Shown: positions 1-11,586, counted from the stretch's first letter. The stretch is DNA of 64,000 bases from Branchipolynoe longqiensis (GCA_030323885.1 JASIRB010000504.1:186001-250000), one strand, 5' to 3'. Numbers and translations are program-made. Notes: a model not told the origin generated them from the sequence alone.

Positions 1-75
1 AGAGGGAGGAAGAGAGATGAGAGAGGGAGGGAGAGAGAGAGAGAGGGAGGAAGAGAGAAGGAGAAAGGGAGGTAG
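1..75. repeat. GA-rich simple repeat
   Basis: Purine-only tract made of gagaga and gaggga units. It is low-complexity DNA at the window edge. Nothing codes here. From 76 to 376 the sequence is AT-rich with tata and ttta runs, and holds only a possible minus-strand poly(A) signal (AATAAA read on the minus strand near 227-238) for the gene that follows. Confidence 0.8.
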
Positions 76-376
76 GGACTTGTGTCCTTAATATTTATTA
101 TAAATATTTTAAATTTTCAGTTGTTATTTATTTTTTTATTTTAATTTTAATTGTACTTTAATGTATAACAATTAAATGATGGCATGCCTTTACTGAACGC
201 GGACACAAAAATTCAAATTGACAGTATATTTATTTATTTACACATCTTGACACATATTTACATATATACATAAAAATGTACAAACAATATATATACATAC
301 AATATATATACATATATACATACAAATGTACAAAGATAAATAAAAACTAAGACTACATATCTACACATATTTACAT

Positions 377-2476
377 TCACTTCTCTCCCTTGCCATTTGA
401 AGTGGCATCAGCTGGCGACTGTGTGGCTGACAAGGGGAATAGGTCCAAGTTGGCCCCCAACATGCCAGAGATCCCCGACAGCCCCGACAAGTTCAATAGT
501 CCGTCTGGGCTGGCCGACTCAGACAAGTTCACTTGGGTGGGGTCGACTTGTGTCGGAGTCGCGACGTCTGCGGCAGCGGAAGTCGCCGGCCATGCCGCAC
601 CCACAGTGGCCGGACCACCCACGCGCACCACGACTCCGGGAGAGCCCCTCGTGTGCCCCGCCATCCCTAGTGTCCGGAGTTGTCCAGGAGTGTGCGGCGG
701 TGATGGCCGTACCACCAGCGGAGCTGCGGCCGCCTCGTGACCCATGGAGGTTGGAGGTAGAGGCTGAGGCAGAAGACTTGGCAGAGGCGGCAGAGGCTGT
801 GGCTGATGATGTATATGCGGCTGCCCCATATAGCGCTGCACATACTCCTGTGTCTGTGAAGCCCATGGTGATGCTGGTGGTGGCTGGTGAGTCAACTGGT
901 GGGGTTGAGGCTGGTATGCCTCACTTGCAGACACAGGAGCAGGTGCACGAGCAGGTGCAGGAGCAGGTGCAGGAGCAGGAGCAGCCACACGAACCACCGG
1001 GGCCATGAATATTCCTTCCTCCTCCTCCTCCAGATGGTGCGACACCATGCGGTTGAGTGCGCCGCAAATCGACACAAACCGCTCCTCCGGCATCGTGAGG
1101 ATCATGTCCCGCACATAGTTGGCGAATGCCACGCGCTGCATCACCTTGAGGATGTCCCCAGACTCGTCGAACCTCTTGTGGATGGCAGCGAGGAGGTTCT
1201 CGTCGACTGGGGCAGATCGCTTCCCTCTCCCCTTTCTCCGCTCTCGGAATGTAGCGGGGGGAGTGGGTGGAAGCTCCTTGTCCATCGCCACCTCCACATT
1301 GGTCGGCACATTATCGTCCACGCTGACATCGAGCTGCAGAGCCGCGACAGGAGCGGCCAACTGCAAGACAAAATCATAAAATAACATAAGTAACATGCAA
1401 ATATATATTTCGACAAGACACAACAAGTCAACAGTAAATCAAAAATATATAAAGCAAAAATAATTAATGTTAAATGCAAACATGGATTTATAACGATTAT
1501 ATCTCGATACATCTATTGTCAATATCTCGATTTAATAACAACAACACAACAACTCAACATTAAAGAAAGAAATAACATTTAACAAATAACTAGAATATTT
1601 ACATAAATACAACAAAAGCATAACACAACAAAATTAGAATACAAGCGGTTTCACGAGAATACTAACGGCCGCACTTGTCAGAACGATAAAAGATTATGTA
1701 CTTACACTCCTGCAGGGCTCTGGTCAGTGACGGACGATGGACCGCAGGAACCCAAACTTGCGCAGGATCCACTCCTCCCGCTCAGTCAGGTTAGCGGCTC
1801 CGTCCCCGCTTTTTTTCTTGTGGAGCCGCGTGTCGGTGTCCCTGAGCGACTTGAACCACTTCTGGAGATGGACTGTTGTCGTCCCCAGAAGTCTCGCCTG
1901 GTCCTCCCACATCTTGGCCTTTCTGTCTGAGCGGCGGTACGCCATCAGCTTCATATTCCACATGATGGGGTTCTCCTGGAGGAAGTCCAGCATCTGATCT
2001 TCCTTGAAGACCGACAGAGAACAGTCGCTCTTCTTTGCCCTCCGTCTCTTTGCCGCGGAGAGGCCACCGGTGCTGGTGGAGGTGGAGGCGGTGGAGGCAG
2101 CGGACGACGCCCATGAGCTGCCCCGAGAAGCAGGAGATGGCGAGCTGGAGCGGGGACGCCAGCGTTGCGTCGTCGACCTCTCCACTTCCATCTCCAGCTC
2201 CTCCAGTGGATAGTGGTGTTCTGGAGAGTGGTGTTCTGGAGAGTGGTGTTGTGGAGAGTGGTCTGGAGAGTGGCGAGGTGTGGAGGCAGCTGAGGAGGCT
2301 GGTGATGGAGAGCATTGTAAAGTCTGCCTCTTTCTGCCTGTCCCACGGCCTAGTCCGCCTCCTGAAGTTACAGCAGCTCTGGAGGCCGGTGTAGTAGCAG
2401 TAGTATGTGTATTAGTAGTAGTAGTAGCAGCAGCTGCAGAAGCAGCAGCAGCAGTGGTGTTCCTCTTAGCAGGCAT
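377..2476 (-). CDS. MADF-domain DNA-binding protein, two exons, probably transposon-associated
   Basis: Exon 1 (2476-1706) starts at an ATG in a good context (gccaccATG), about 35 nt downstream of a TATA box. It encodes a Ser/Thr/Pro-rich, low-complexity N-terminus of about 150 residues, then a MADF domain (from DCSLSVFKEDQ through WFKSLRDTDTRLHKKKSG to FGFLRSIVRH). MADF is the Myb/SANT-like DNA-binding fold of Adf-1. A GTAAGT donor at 1705 and a tttgtcttgcag acceptor at 1361 define an intron of 345 bp. Exon 2 (1360-377) joins in frame and encodes a BESS-like helix block (FANYVRDMILTMPEERF) and a Pro/Gln-rich tail ending in a Leu/Ser-rich segment. An in-frame TGA lies in exon 1 just before the donor (about 1724). 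It either ends a short MADF-only protein or marks decay, because the related copy at 43-44.6 kb has CAG there. MADF proteins of this kind often accompany PIF/Harbinger transposons, and the flanking repeats fit. That role is inferred. Confidence 0.6.
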
Positions 2477-2510
2477 GGTGGCAGAGTGAGGGGAGACTGT
2501 TGCTGCAGGC

Positions 2511-2518
2511 TATATATA
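2511..2518 (-). promoter_or_regulatory. TATA box of the MADF gene
   Basis: TATATATA lies about 35 nt upstream of the ATG at 2476. A TATAAATA sits at the equivalent place (44635-44642) before the second MADF gene, so the promoter layout is conserved between the two copies. Confidence 0.55.
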
Positions 2519-2565
2519 CCCAGGAGCCACCCGGCGGCGGACCCTGGAGAGATAACATAGGTCAC

Positions 2566-2876
2566 GCATACGTTCCTCATACACTCCTCATACGCTCCTC
2601 ATACGCTCCTCATACGCTCCTAAAATAATCATACACTCCTCATACGCTCCTCATACGCTCCTCATATGCTCCACATGCCACTCAAAACCGTCAAAAAATG
2701 TCACAGCACGCTCCCATCCGCTCCTCGTACGCTCCTCATAGGTTACGCATATGCTTAAAAACACCCGAGAGGTCACCAAAGGTCATGATACGTCGTCCCG
2801 CGCAGCTTTTTCCCATTTTGGACGTAGGTTTTGAATACGCTCCCGCCATACGCCGTAATGTGACAGGGCCTTAAGT
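2566..2876. repeat. 11-bp tandem repeats and PIF/Harbinger-like terminus
   Basis: About eight copies of an 11-mer (catacgctcct and variants) run upstream of the MADF gene. They are followed by more scattered ATACG motifs and end in a terminus reading taatgtgacagggcc followed by TTAA. The DNA next to the second MADF gene ends almost the same way (cataatgtgacaggcct near 45069-45090). A GGCC-TGTCACATTA terminus beside TTA/TAA fits PIF/Harbinger-type termini. The repeats could be subterminal sites for the MADF protein; that is inference. The opposite terminus was not found in the window. Confidence 0.5.
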
Positions 2877-2947
2877 AAGTAGGGTGAGGCAGTATGTAGT
2901 AAGGTGGGGCAGTATGCAGTAGGGTGGGGCAGTGTGCAGCATATACG

Positions 2948-3405
2948 ACTATAGGCCCGTTTATACTTTTGATGGTGTGTGATGCCGTCAACATTACACC
3001 TGTTGGCACTGTGACAGCACAAAACGGTGTCAAGCGTTGATGTAAAGGGCCTCTCACACTACGACGTATAACCTTAGCGTATGGTGGCATATGTGATTTT
3101 CGACCAACACATCGGCGTACGTCATCATACGTTACGAATACGTTGGGCGTACGTCGGGTACATTCCAGGTTTGTCGTCATACATCGTCTTACGTTGCCGT
3201 GCGTCGAGGCTCCGAAAAAATTGTGTGCGTGCTCAAAATTTCCAACGTACATTGAAAGTATGATGCGTTTACTTTCGGGATACGTCAGCGTATGTTGGGA
3301 GTACATTAGGGATATGTTCCTGCACGTTAGCCGTAAGTCTAAATGGGAGCGTTGGCTTGCACTGTGTTATGCCGTCACACGCCGTCAAAAGTATAAATGG
3401 GCCTT
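2948..3405. mobile_element. MITE with terminal inverted repeats, carrying a second terminus inside
   Basis: The left end (ggcccgtttatacttttgat) and right end (gtcaaaagtataaatgggcc) are inverted copies, with homology over about 35 bp. Inside, from 3047, a different terminus (gggcctctcacactacgacg) begins, followed by many TACGT/ATACG motifs. This suggests one MITE nested in another. There is no coding potential. Confidence 0.6.
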
Positions 3406-3417
3406 AATATGTGCTTC

Positions 3418-3612
3418 AAATGCTGCAGCACCATCAGCATATACTAATACGTGGTGCAGTTACCGCAGCACCATCAGCGTATACTAATACGTGGTCTGGT
3501 GCAGGTGCCACAGTGCTATCAGCGTATACTACTAATACGTGCTAAAATTGCCGCATCACCATCAACGTATGTGGTGCAGACGCCACAGCGCTATCAGCGT
3601 ATACTACTAGTA
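3418..3612. repeat. Minisatellite of about 45-60 bp units
   Basis: Four degenerate units share agcaccatcagcgtatacta followed by ctaatacgtggtgcag. The units differ by short indels and by an extra cta. Confidence 0.7.
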
Positions 3613-3675
3613 CGCGCGTTCTGATATGACCTTAGATGTTGCCAGGAGGTAAAACTCCCAGCAACCAAACCAAAT
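3611..3675 (+). mobile_element. 3' end of a tRNA-derived SINE
   Basis: The stretch tgatatgaccttagatgttg and the following aaac-rich tail match the 3' ends of the longer SINE copies at 53735-54063 and 60525-60835. Only the tail is present. Confidence 0.6.
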
Positions 3676-3744
3676 AGTCTGTGCTTCAAATGCCAGTACC
3701 AGTTGCGGCATTACACTTACAGCCCCTACTGCCGTGTTATGATA

Positions 3745-3905
3745 GTTTTTTGAACTTGGGTAGTGTTTTGGATGTACATAGGGGTAGTGTTTTGAACTTA
3801 AGATTACTGTTTTGAACTTAAATTCAAAACATTACTGTAGTGTTTTCAACTTAGGTTCAAAACACCACCGTAGTGTTTTCAACGGGGTCGTGTTTTGAAC
3901 GTCCT
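3745..3905. repeat. Degenerate GTGTTTTGAACTT repeats
   Basis: Several direct and inverted copies of gtgttttgaactt and its complement, spaced by about 20-30 bp. No gene is seen. Confidence 0.6.
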
Positions 3906-3909
3906 ACAC

Positions 3910-4476
3910 CGACATCGCCGGCGCACAAGGACGCTGCCAACCAGGTTGACTAAGCCCTATACATGCCTAGAAACCGCAAATCGTCCCACACTTGATGCTA
4001 GATGAGCCAGACTGGATTCAACAGTTCCTGGGACTCACCTTCCCCCTGCTTCCAATCGCGGCACGACCGATGGCATTGCAACGGTCAGGGTCGCCGCGAT
4101 AGGCTGGCCCGTTCCCCCAGTCAACCGCCGTCAGCGTTCTGACAACACCGATCTGATGATGACAGATACGGCAAGGGGGCGCGATCCACGGCTGAGGAGG
4201 CCGTTCAGCTGATTTTCACAGCGGCTGGCAACTGATGGCAAGGCCAACAGCTGCAAAAAAGGTATTTCAGTTAAATATCTATCCCTCTACAAAAGAAGGG
4301 ATGACGGAAAAGTTATACAGATGAGAGAGGCAACCCACGAGGAATATGAGTTGAAGCAGCTCGAGAGCCAGCACGCATTCCCCTCCTACGCTTTGGCAGC
4401 GCTGTCAAAGCATCAGGAGACAGTGTCGCAGGAAAACTGCACCACAGCATGGACAGTGGTTCGGCGCTACTCGGAG
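3910..4476 (+). pseudogene. gag relic of a YR retroelement (family of elements II and V)
   Basis: Conceptual translation of 4155-4476 matches the gag genes at 17058-18107 and 58075-58785. It carries the DDD-YGKGA-STAEEAV block, then EEYELKQLESQHAF, LSKHQETVSQENC and TAWTVVRRYSEG in the same order. Stops and frameshifts break it, and it ends abruptly at 4476 against minus-strand LINE sequence. The 3910-4155 part looks like the more variable upstream gag region but is not firmly assigned. It lies on the opposite strand to elements I-VI. Confidence 0.65.
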
Positions 4477-4479
4477 GGG

Positions 4480-5385
4480 TGGGGGTGAAGCCCGTAATCA
4501 TTTCAACGAGGCGGTCATCAGCCTCCCCTGCCTCACATGGAATAAAGATCTTGATGACATCAAAGGAAAATCGCATGGCATGGACGCCCATGCCGGCATG
4601 GCCAGGCACCCATCATAGGTGGATGTCATATCGATCGTTGCCAGTTGGTTGTTTCATTTGATAAATGACTGATGCTAGAATAGGGTGGTCTGTTTTCAGT
4701 CCAGCAACCGCCAGGAGGCAGGAGAACGAATCATTGTATATGACATAGTGTGGTTGGATACCTCGATACACTCCAAAGCGAGAAGGAGTACTTGAGCTTC
4801 CGCTGTGAAAAAGAAGCTCTGATCGGGCAAGCGTTTGCCAATTTTTTTCCGTTGGCAGACTTCCGCAGCAGCTACCCAGCTTTGGTCTTTCGAACCATCA
4901 GTGTATATGAAGAGGTGGTCTGCAAACTGGCCTTGAATCTCTGCATGCAGTGGATGTGTCCCAAACTTCCTCAGTTCCGCGAGTCGGAGGATAACCACGG
5001 GGGATGTTCTGGGACTTTGGCATCCTCCAACACGTCCAAATCCACGCCTAAAGCCTCCAAATGAGGTTTCATTCCGAGCCTCAGTGGCCAGATGTAATTC
5101 AGCCTGGATCATACCTGGATCCGTCATGTGGCTCAAATAGGCAATTGTGTGCAGGATTCAATGCATTGGTTTTTATCTTGACTACATATTGCATGGCCCG
5201 TTTGATTCTCCTGTTGTTAAGTGATGGCTCATTGGCTTCGACGTAGAGGCTCTGAACCGGTGAGGTGCGGAAGGCCCCAGGGCCAGGAACAGCCCCTGGC
5301 GGTGGACCATGTCTAGCAGCCCAATATACGATTTCCTTGTGGAACCATATACTATGCTACCGTAATCCACTCATGACCAAACATG
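4480..5385 (-). pseudogene. I/Nimb-like LINE fragment: end of RT and RNase H
   Basis: Reading the minus strand, 5385-5180 gives the segment after RT (DYGSIVYGSTRKSYIGLL), and 5136-4580 gives an RNase H domain with IYTDGSK and FTAEAQ blocks and a decayed WVPGHA. The same order occurs in the plus-strand LINEs at 40.0-40.5 kb and 54.1-54.9 kb, so all three belong to one family. This copy has frameshifts and lacks all upstream domains. Confidence 0.7.
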
Positions 5386-5500
5386 CAAAAGGGATGGTTT
5401 GAACAAAAAACAAACATTTCTCGCCGTGAATATGGCATGGCCTATACCGCCGACACGGCGTAAAGCAACAATCAATCAATCAATCAATCAATTCAATTCA
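5386..5500 (+). mobile_element. Retroposon 3' tail with (AATC)n
   Basis: A short stretch, atggcctataccgccgacac, is followed by ggcgtaaagcaac and an (aatc)n tract. Nearly the same tail is found at 6918-6966 (ggcctatgctgtcaacacgg, then aatcaatca) and a start of it at 12741. It looks like the 3' end of a SINE or LINE family. Confidence 0.5.
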
Positions 5501-6543
5501 ATTCAATTCTTTATTTCAGACTCAGGATTATGGTAGTTACATAATTTGGTCCATAGTAGGTAGATATAAAATTAATGTGAATAGGATGAAAAGGTAATAG
5601 TATGAATACTACCATACTAACCAATATCAAAATGTTGGTCTACATACAGTAGTTTGTACCAATGCCTCCATATGGCAGACGTAAATCTGAGATCACTCTA
5701 TTCTATTTTTACAAGTCCTTGTATTATAACATTTTCTGACTTGTCAAGTCTAGTAATAAATTTGAATATTAGATTCCTGATAACAGCCTGGAAGGCTGGC
5801 ACATCAATATTGGCAAATAGCTGACTAGCACTGTGATACCTAGGTAGCCGGAGTAATAACCTCATAATGTCATTGGCGCATAATTTCAAATTGTGGTTAA
5901 TTTGGCGGGAAAGCTGACCCCTGGATGCTATTCCGCACACGTAGAGGGACGCCTTTGTTCCGCCACTCGGGCAGTCAGCCCGGTTCCTCCAACCTGTAAC
6001 CTTTGTTTGACCATGCCCACCCACCCTCTTTTTTAAATAGGCTGGGCTCGGGGCTCCCCCTCGGTGGCTTCGAACCCGTGACCTGCACTGCCCTCTGCTG
6101 AGATATAGCAGGTTGCCTCAATGAATTAACTAACTATGACATAGAACTACTCTAAAATTGACTAAGATTGTATACGAGTGTTATGTGAATAAAACCTCCA
6201 TTTCCCAAACTGATATCGCTCTCCAGGTTTCCTGTCCGAATTATATGCTACATTCATTTTTCTAATGCTATACATACTATAGTTCCACCAAATCTGGGCA
6301 GTATACAAGGGAGTACAGAAAGTTCTAATAAATTTACCTTGACATCAGCTGTACACATATGAAATTTCCTGATGAGCATATTTCCCTGAGCATATAACTT
6401 GCGACACTGTCTATTAATATCCCTGTCATCTCTAAAGTCATCAGTCATAAAGTGTCCTAAGTACTTGACTTCAGTAGAGATTGACAGGGGAGCACCAGTT
6501 AACATGACATCAGGAAACACAGTATGCTTGTCATATTTTGATC
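5501..6543 (-). pseudogene. CR1-like LINE 3' fragment, split by a solo YR-element repeat
   Basis: The region matches the minus-strand LINE at 27240-28590 closely, including the (ttcaa)n-type end at 5495-5512 and the C-terminal reading frame (RNLIFKFITRLDKSENVIIQGLVKIE). The match runs 5501-5877, stops, and resumes at 6240 through 6543. The gap is filled by the solo AB repeat listed separately. The fragment lacks the RT core. Confidence 0.75.
5878..6239 (+). mobile_element. Solo A-B repeat of a Ngaro-like element
   Basis: This 362-bp insertion is the reverse complement of one B-A unit of the repeats at 45546-45917 (element IV family). It contains only A and B, with no coding region. ATT is present on both sides and once in the uninterrupted LINE, as expected of YR-mediated insertion using a 3-bp core. 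It is the YR-element counterpart of a solo LTR. It probably arose by recombination between the A1 and A2 copies. Confidence 0.7.
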
Positions 6544-7040
6544 GAATCCCAGGTCCTCTCCCTACCGGCTACCCTCATCAAACAAGAAATAGACAATTAA
6601 ATATATAAAATAATAATAATAATATCTCTATGCCCATGAATTAATTATATTATGTCCAAATCGGCGCATAATTTCATATTGTGGTTTATTTAGCATGGTG
6701 AAGTCGGGGTACCCATCACATCACCTAGCAGACCCGATGAACACTATGCCCTCCCCCCGCCCTTTGACTTGCATTCGGCGCATACACACCGATCAGAATC
6801 ACTTTGTTTACCACGCCTGCCAACGCGCTATATTACCAGCCACTACATAGGGGTCGGCTCGCGGGCCTCGTTGGGTAATACTTTCATCTAGAATTGTAGT
6901 TACATTGACCATAAATTATATGGCCTATGCTGTCAACACGGCATAAAGGAACTATCAATCAATCAATAGTTGGGTTCCCAGGTCCTCTCCATACCAGCTC
7001 CCCTCAACATAGAAGAAATAGACGATTAAATATATAAAAT
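6543..7040. repeat. Dispersed repeat pair and an A-repeat scrap
   Basis: A 70-bp sequence (from cccaggtcctctcc to gacaattaaatatataaaat) occurs at 6547-6615 and again at 6972-7040, immediately before element I. Between them, 6670-6705 repeats the cggcgcataatttcatattg end of the element IV-family A repeat, and 6918-6966 holds another (aatc)n tail. No gene is present. Confidence 0.5.
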
Positions 7041-7488
7041 ATTATTGGACGCGCCGTAGACAATTGAGACAAGACAAATAAGACAAGACAAACATTATCT
7101 ATAGTTGGATGAGTAGTTTCTCTGGCTGGTACCTCTAAAAGGCCCCTCCGTTTATTTATGAAGTAAATTTCTTGCCGACTGACAGCAGATAGTGTCGTGC
7201 GGATATGCACATCGGCTCCAGCATGCTGTCGCCGCCGGGAGAAGCGGGTGGCACCTAGGCCAGCCCGACTTCAAAGCAGGATAGTGCTCTATACACACAC
7301 GGTTGCACAGATCCCCCGCCAGTGCTACCAACAAGTAACTTACACTTTGCTTAATAATATTCGCGTAACTAGTTACACGCCACATTATTGGACGCACCAT
7401 AGACAATTGAGACAAGACAAATAAGACAAGACAAACATTATCTATAGTTGTATGAGTAGTTTCTCTGGCTGGTACCTCTAAAAGGCCC
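7041..7488 (-). repeat. B2-A2-B1 terminal repeat block of element I
   Basis: Direct repeats begin at attattggacgc (7041 and 7384) and end at ctctaaaaggccc. The intervening A2 ends at gttacacgcc, the same end as A1 at 12312. The block is short and lies directly downstream of the YR frame on the coding strand. Confidence 0.85.
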
Positions 7489-7505
7489 AAAATCACCCAA
7501 ACCAG

Positions 7506-8485
7506 CTAATTCCTGATCCCTGCTGCCAAGATCGCGGCTACCCGTAGATCCCTTGATAGTCTTTCTTGCATCGATGCTTTAAGATATTCGAAGACCGCGT
7601 CTGACTTCCAATCCCCCCTCTCTTTGATCTCCAATATTGACGCTCCACACAGCCGTAGAAACGTTGCCCCACCTCTACGTAGACTGTGTGTCGAGAAGAG
7701 CTCTGGGTTCAGCCCCGCCCGATCACATAGCAGCTTCAGTGATGTCAGATAGAACGGATAAGGCATCGATAATGAGCCTGCCCCTCTAGGCAATCTGAAA
7801 CGCGTGAGCCATCCCCAAAGCGTCAACTTCCCTGAAGTGCCGTTTTACCCAGTACACAGCACATATTGATTGCCCTGTCTGGCACCTTAGATACTGGTAT
7901 GCGATGAATTCGTTCCCGGAATTGTATAGTTTTTGATTGTCTTACCCTGATCATCATCCCCCAACTATAGAATGAGAAATCCGACCGTAGTAAGGTGGCA
8001 TCCGACTCGGACACGTGGCATTTATGTAATAGGGCTCTGAATGAGACTGACATCGCCGCTCTTAGCGCGACATGCCCCCTAGTATCCATCATCGTACCGA
8101 AGATCGCTCTTAGTTGCTTGGGCAGTAGTGGGGCAGCCTGCCTCGGCATATCCCCCAACAGCCTCCTAATCCCCGCCATGCATTTTTTAACCCGGTGGTT
8201 AGCGTAGTCTATGGGGCTCATACCTACGTCTTTAAGATGGTTGCTCAGTGCACTGATGTATTGCCTGATCAAATTAAAGCATAAGCGTCTCGCTAGAAAG
8301 GACATGTACAGACACGTTTGAGCCGCCGAACACGGGTAAGGGGACAGCTGATCCGCAAAGATCTCACAAAACTCAAGGTACACCTTTATCTGGACTGATC
8401 TGGTTAGCTTAGTTGAGTCTGCATAGTGGGCTTCCTCATAATGAACACACTCCAGTCTAAGCCTGGCCCAATCTGCAATTAACAT
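7506..8485 (-). pseudogene. Tyrosine recombinase (YR) of element I
   Basis: In these elements the enzyme integrates a circular DNA intermediate by site-specific recombination. The N-terminal core-binding part and first catalytic region lie at 8485-7823. The C-terminal catalytic part, 7826-7506, is in another frame, so one frameshift separates them near 7825. Motifs seen are HSLRRGGATF (the HxxR box) and GDWKSDAVFEYL (the conserved G-x-W and the catalytic Tyr in the usual spacing). The total of about 325 residues is normal for Ngaro-type YRs. Confidence 0.8.
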
Positions 8486-9855
8486 AAGAAAAGATCATGG
8501 CAGCACATATTGGCGGCAACGTCAGCGTCTCTGATCCGAGCAATGTTTTTGTAGGCGTCCAACCTACTTAAACTATCACAGATAACATTGTCATTGGTGT
8601 TGATGTAGACTGATTGCACATCGAAGTTAAACTTAATTGACAACCAGAAGATTCGCCTCAGCCATGCCATAGTCGTCTTATTCTTACTTCTGCCTGAATT
8701 CAATGCTGCCCTGACCTGCGTGTTATCTGTCACAAATACGACCTTACGATTTTCCCACAGATGAGCCCATTTTCGCACCCCGACCATGATTGGCCATAGT
8801 TTGAGCACGTTAATGTTATCTGTCCTACATCCTGGGTCATTCGCCTCTGAATGGTGATGACCCAACCAGTCCCTGGACCCAACCATGGACCTTATGTGTG
8901 CCTTTCTTTACTGATGATACAAGGTCATAGACTCTACGGGAAAAGGTTCTACCTCCATGGATCACCTTACAACAGTGCGCAAGCACCCCTGCAAGGCTCT
9001 CCAACTCTTTCTTCGAGGCTTTCCTCCTCCGTACGAAACCGGTCAGGAGAGACATAAGTTTCCCCAGTTTATCGTCTGGTAATCTTAGCACCATCCCGAT
9101 CATATCAATGTCTATGCCTAGGAAGCGGATCACCTGCTCCGGACATACTACTTTCTTGTAACTGACCTAGAACCCTAGTCGGCGCAATATTATTACTAGC
9201 GCCCACTGAGCCTCCCTGCACTCCCCTTCTGATCTCGCTATCACGCAGAAATCATCCAGATAATTGATGCAATCTGGGTAGCCTTCCCTTACCATGCACC
9301 TTACCACCATGTCACTTAGCTTGGAAAATACGTAGGGGCTGCTGCTCAGCCCCATGCATAGTCTATTATCCCTGAGGTAGACCATTCCGCCTCCGAAGTC
9401 CCAAGCCAGCCCCTCCTTATCCCTAGACGTCGGGTGATAAGCTCTGTGACTGATTCCACCGAATTATAAGAAAAGTTAGCCCGACAGCCCTGAGTGTGAT
9501 AGTTAACGCAGCCCCCCTCTGGACTCGAGCAGTCCACGATGGCCCTGAAATCATTATAACCCTTAGGCACCGCCCCCAGGCCATGAATACATGCACAAGG
9601 TTCATCTACAATGGTCAGTAATTGCTCAGCAATCTCTGCTTGAAGCCTACCAGACATAACGACACCCACCTCACCTTTTGTTATTGAACCGTAATTTGAT
9701 TTGACATAATTACTCTCACATGAGTCATCAATTACTCTGAAACCGAAGCATGCCCCTCTTAGTACATATTCCCAATCGGGATCGACATCACCTCTGCACA
9801 TACATTCTGCAAAAACACGGCACGGTTTTATTTGGGCCAGAGCCCCATCAATCAA
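8479..9855 (-). pseudogene. Reverse transcriptase and RNase H of element I
   Basis: The RT fingers are at 9855-9420 (VPKGYNDFRAIVDCS and following), and the palm at 9385-9167 has LCMGLSSSPYVFSKL and the catalytic YLDDF. The connection and thumb are at 9133-8837 (IRFLGIDIDMIGMVL), and RNase H at 8886-8479 has FVTDNTQVRAALNSG and NVICDSLSRL. At least three frame breaks are needed to read it through. The domain order matches DIRS-superfamily RT-RNase H, which precedes YR without an integrase. Confidence 0.8.
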
Positions 9856-10390
9856 GTAGGTACAGTCACAACAACCACCACGGGTTCACTCATCAAAAAC
9901 ATCAATGTAACGTTCAGTCCAGTAGTGATGGTGTTCCTGATCGACTACCCACAATGTGCATACAATATCTGCGCCTACATCTTTGCTTTGCCTCGGGCTT
10001 ATTATTCGAAGCCATTCAGAGTTGCGCTCTCTCAGGCCACGTATGATGTACCGTAGCCACCGGAGGTGCGGCCACCGCTCCCCCTATTGTCCGTGCTTGT
10101 TTGATGTGTGTTGTTCCCGCCGTTGGCAGTCTCTGACAAGAGATCCCTGCCCCTGTTTGTTGTTACAGTATTCGGCCGTCTGAACAAGCCGTGCTAATCC
10201 CCTTGTTGCCGTCAACTGTCTTGCCACCCCTATCATCTGTGTGTGTATTGTGATCTGATCGCCCGACAGCACTCACATAAGGGGATTACCGAGGTAATCC
10301 CCCCCCCGCCGACGCCGTCTTCCCATGATAGTAGGGCTCAACCTTACCGCCCTCACATCCAGGCCCCACATTGTCATTGTTTTTTAATAG

Positions 10391-11492
10391 TCAATATTTC
10401 TTATTAGGGCAGGCTTCTGCTACATGGCCCTTGCTCCTGCACGTCAGACATTGGTGATCCCAGCTACATTTCTCCCAGGTGCATCCTTCCTTGTTGTAGT
10501 TAAGGGCAAAGCATGAACCTTTCACTTTTGATGTGCCACTCGGCCTTGCCTCACCCTCCTGTTTGCTATAGGTGTTCCTTGGCTTCCTAGAGTCTTTATG
10601 CGATTTAGAATTGTCCATATTGAAATGTAACAGGGACAGGCCGTTATCACCCATCCTGAACGCCCGCAGGCCTTTATCTTTCACCTTCTCTCTGATCGCA
10701 TGGTCATAACCCCTATACGCCTCATCTGAATAATTGTTCGTGGTTGCGTGCATGCACATGTATGCAAGGTGCCCTAGGTAACCCATCAGCGCCTCTACAT
10801 CCATCTCCGCCTTCTTAGCTCGCTTTGGTCCCCACACACATGCCGAATACATAAGTTCATTGAAGCTCAAGTTTTTTACGTTCTTTCTACCTTTAGTGTA
10901 TTTATCCAGAGCAAACTTACTGCGCTTCTTTCGTCGTCTTTTTCTCCTTTCCCGACTCCACTCCCTGCTGCTATCAGAATCCAATGATTCTGAAGATGAA
11001 CTTGATGATGAACTGCTAGGGCTTGACGATGGTTCAGTGCCCTCGTCATCCTCCTTATTGTTTCGTCCGTTTTTCCCGCTCTTTTTCTTTTTCCTCTTTT
11101 CCTTCTTCTTTTTCCTCGAGCATGACGCCTTCTTATCCTCCTCCTCCGCACTTGACTCCTCCTCCAGCTGTGTGCCTCAGTTTGGGCTTTCTGCGTTCCC
11201 ACACACGATCAGCTAACCGACGCCTCGACTCCAGCTCCTCTTCATCCGCTTCCGGTTGCGCCACATTTACAACCAGTTTCAGCTTCACTTTTGATTCTTT
11301 CCCATCAGTCACCGATAAGGCTAACATATCTTCCACCATGTCTTCCAACCCTCCTGTGGCAAGCAAATCCTCCTCCTCTATTTGTTCACTTTTCACTGCT
11401 CTCCTTGATAGCCTTGCTTTCTCCACCTTGCACTTTGCCCCATGTGGTGCCTCGTGCTCATCACCACTACCTGGGCCTAAGTCGACCCCCAT
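10391..11492 (-). pseudogene. gag-like ORF1 of element I
   Basis: An acidic N-terminal part (11492-11133, beginning MGVDLGPGSGDEHE) is followed by a frameshift into a highly basic Arg/Lys stretch, and then a conserved region at 10984-10391. The C-terminus has a CCCH-like cluster (C-x9-C-x5-C-x3-H) directly followed by a zinc knuckle, CLTCRSKGHVAEAC (C-x2-C-x4-H-x4-C). Such paired zinc motifs are common in gag-like proteins of YR retroelements. The stretch 9856-10390 between gag and RT has G/C homopolymer runs and no clear frame. Confidence 0.7.
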
Positions 11493-11586
11493 GATAATGT
11501 AAATCACCCACGGCCAACTCGACAGTTGGGCGCACAAACCTGCGGACGTTAGGTGATACCTTGCACGAACCTAACACGTCCGACTC

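Noticed and set aside
2773..3487. Open frames in the MITE region
   Set aside because: The DNA is inverted-repeat and TACGT-motif rich with no protein similarity; the frames cross MITE ends.
5470..5500. CRISPR-like array of short repeats
   Set aside because: It is a simple (aatc)n tail without spacers.
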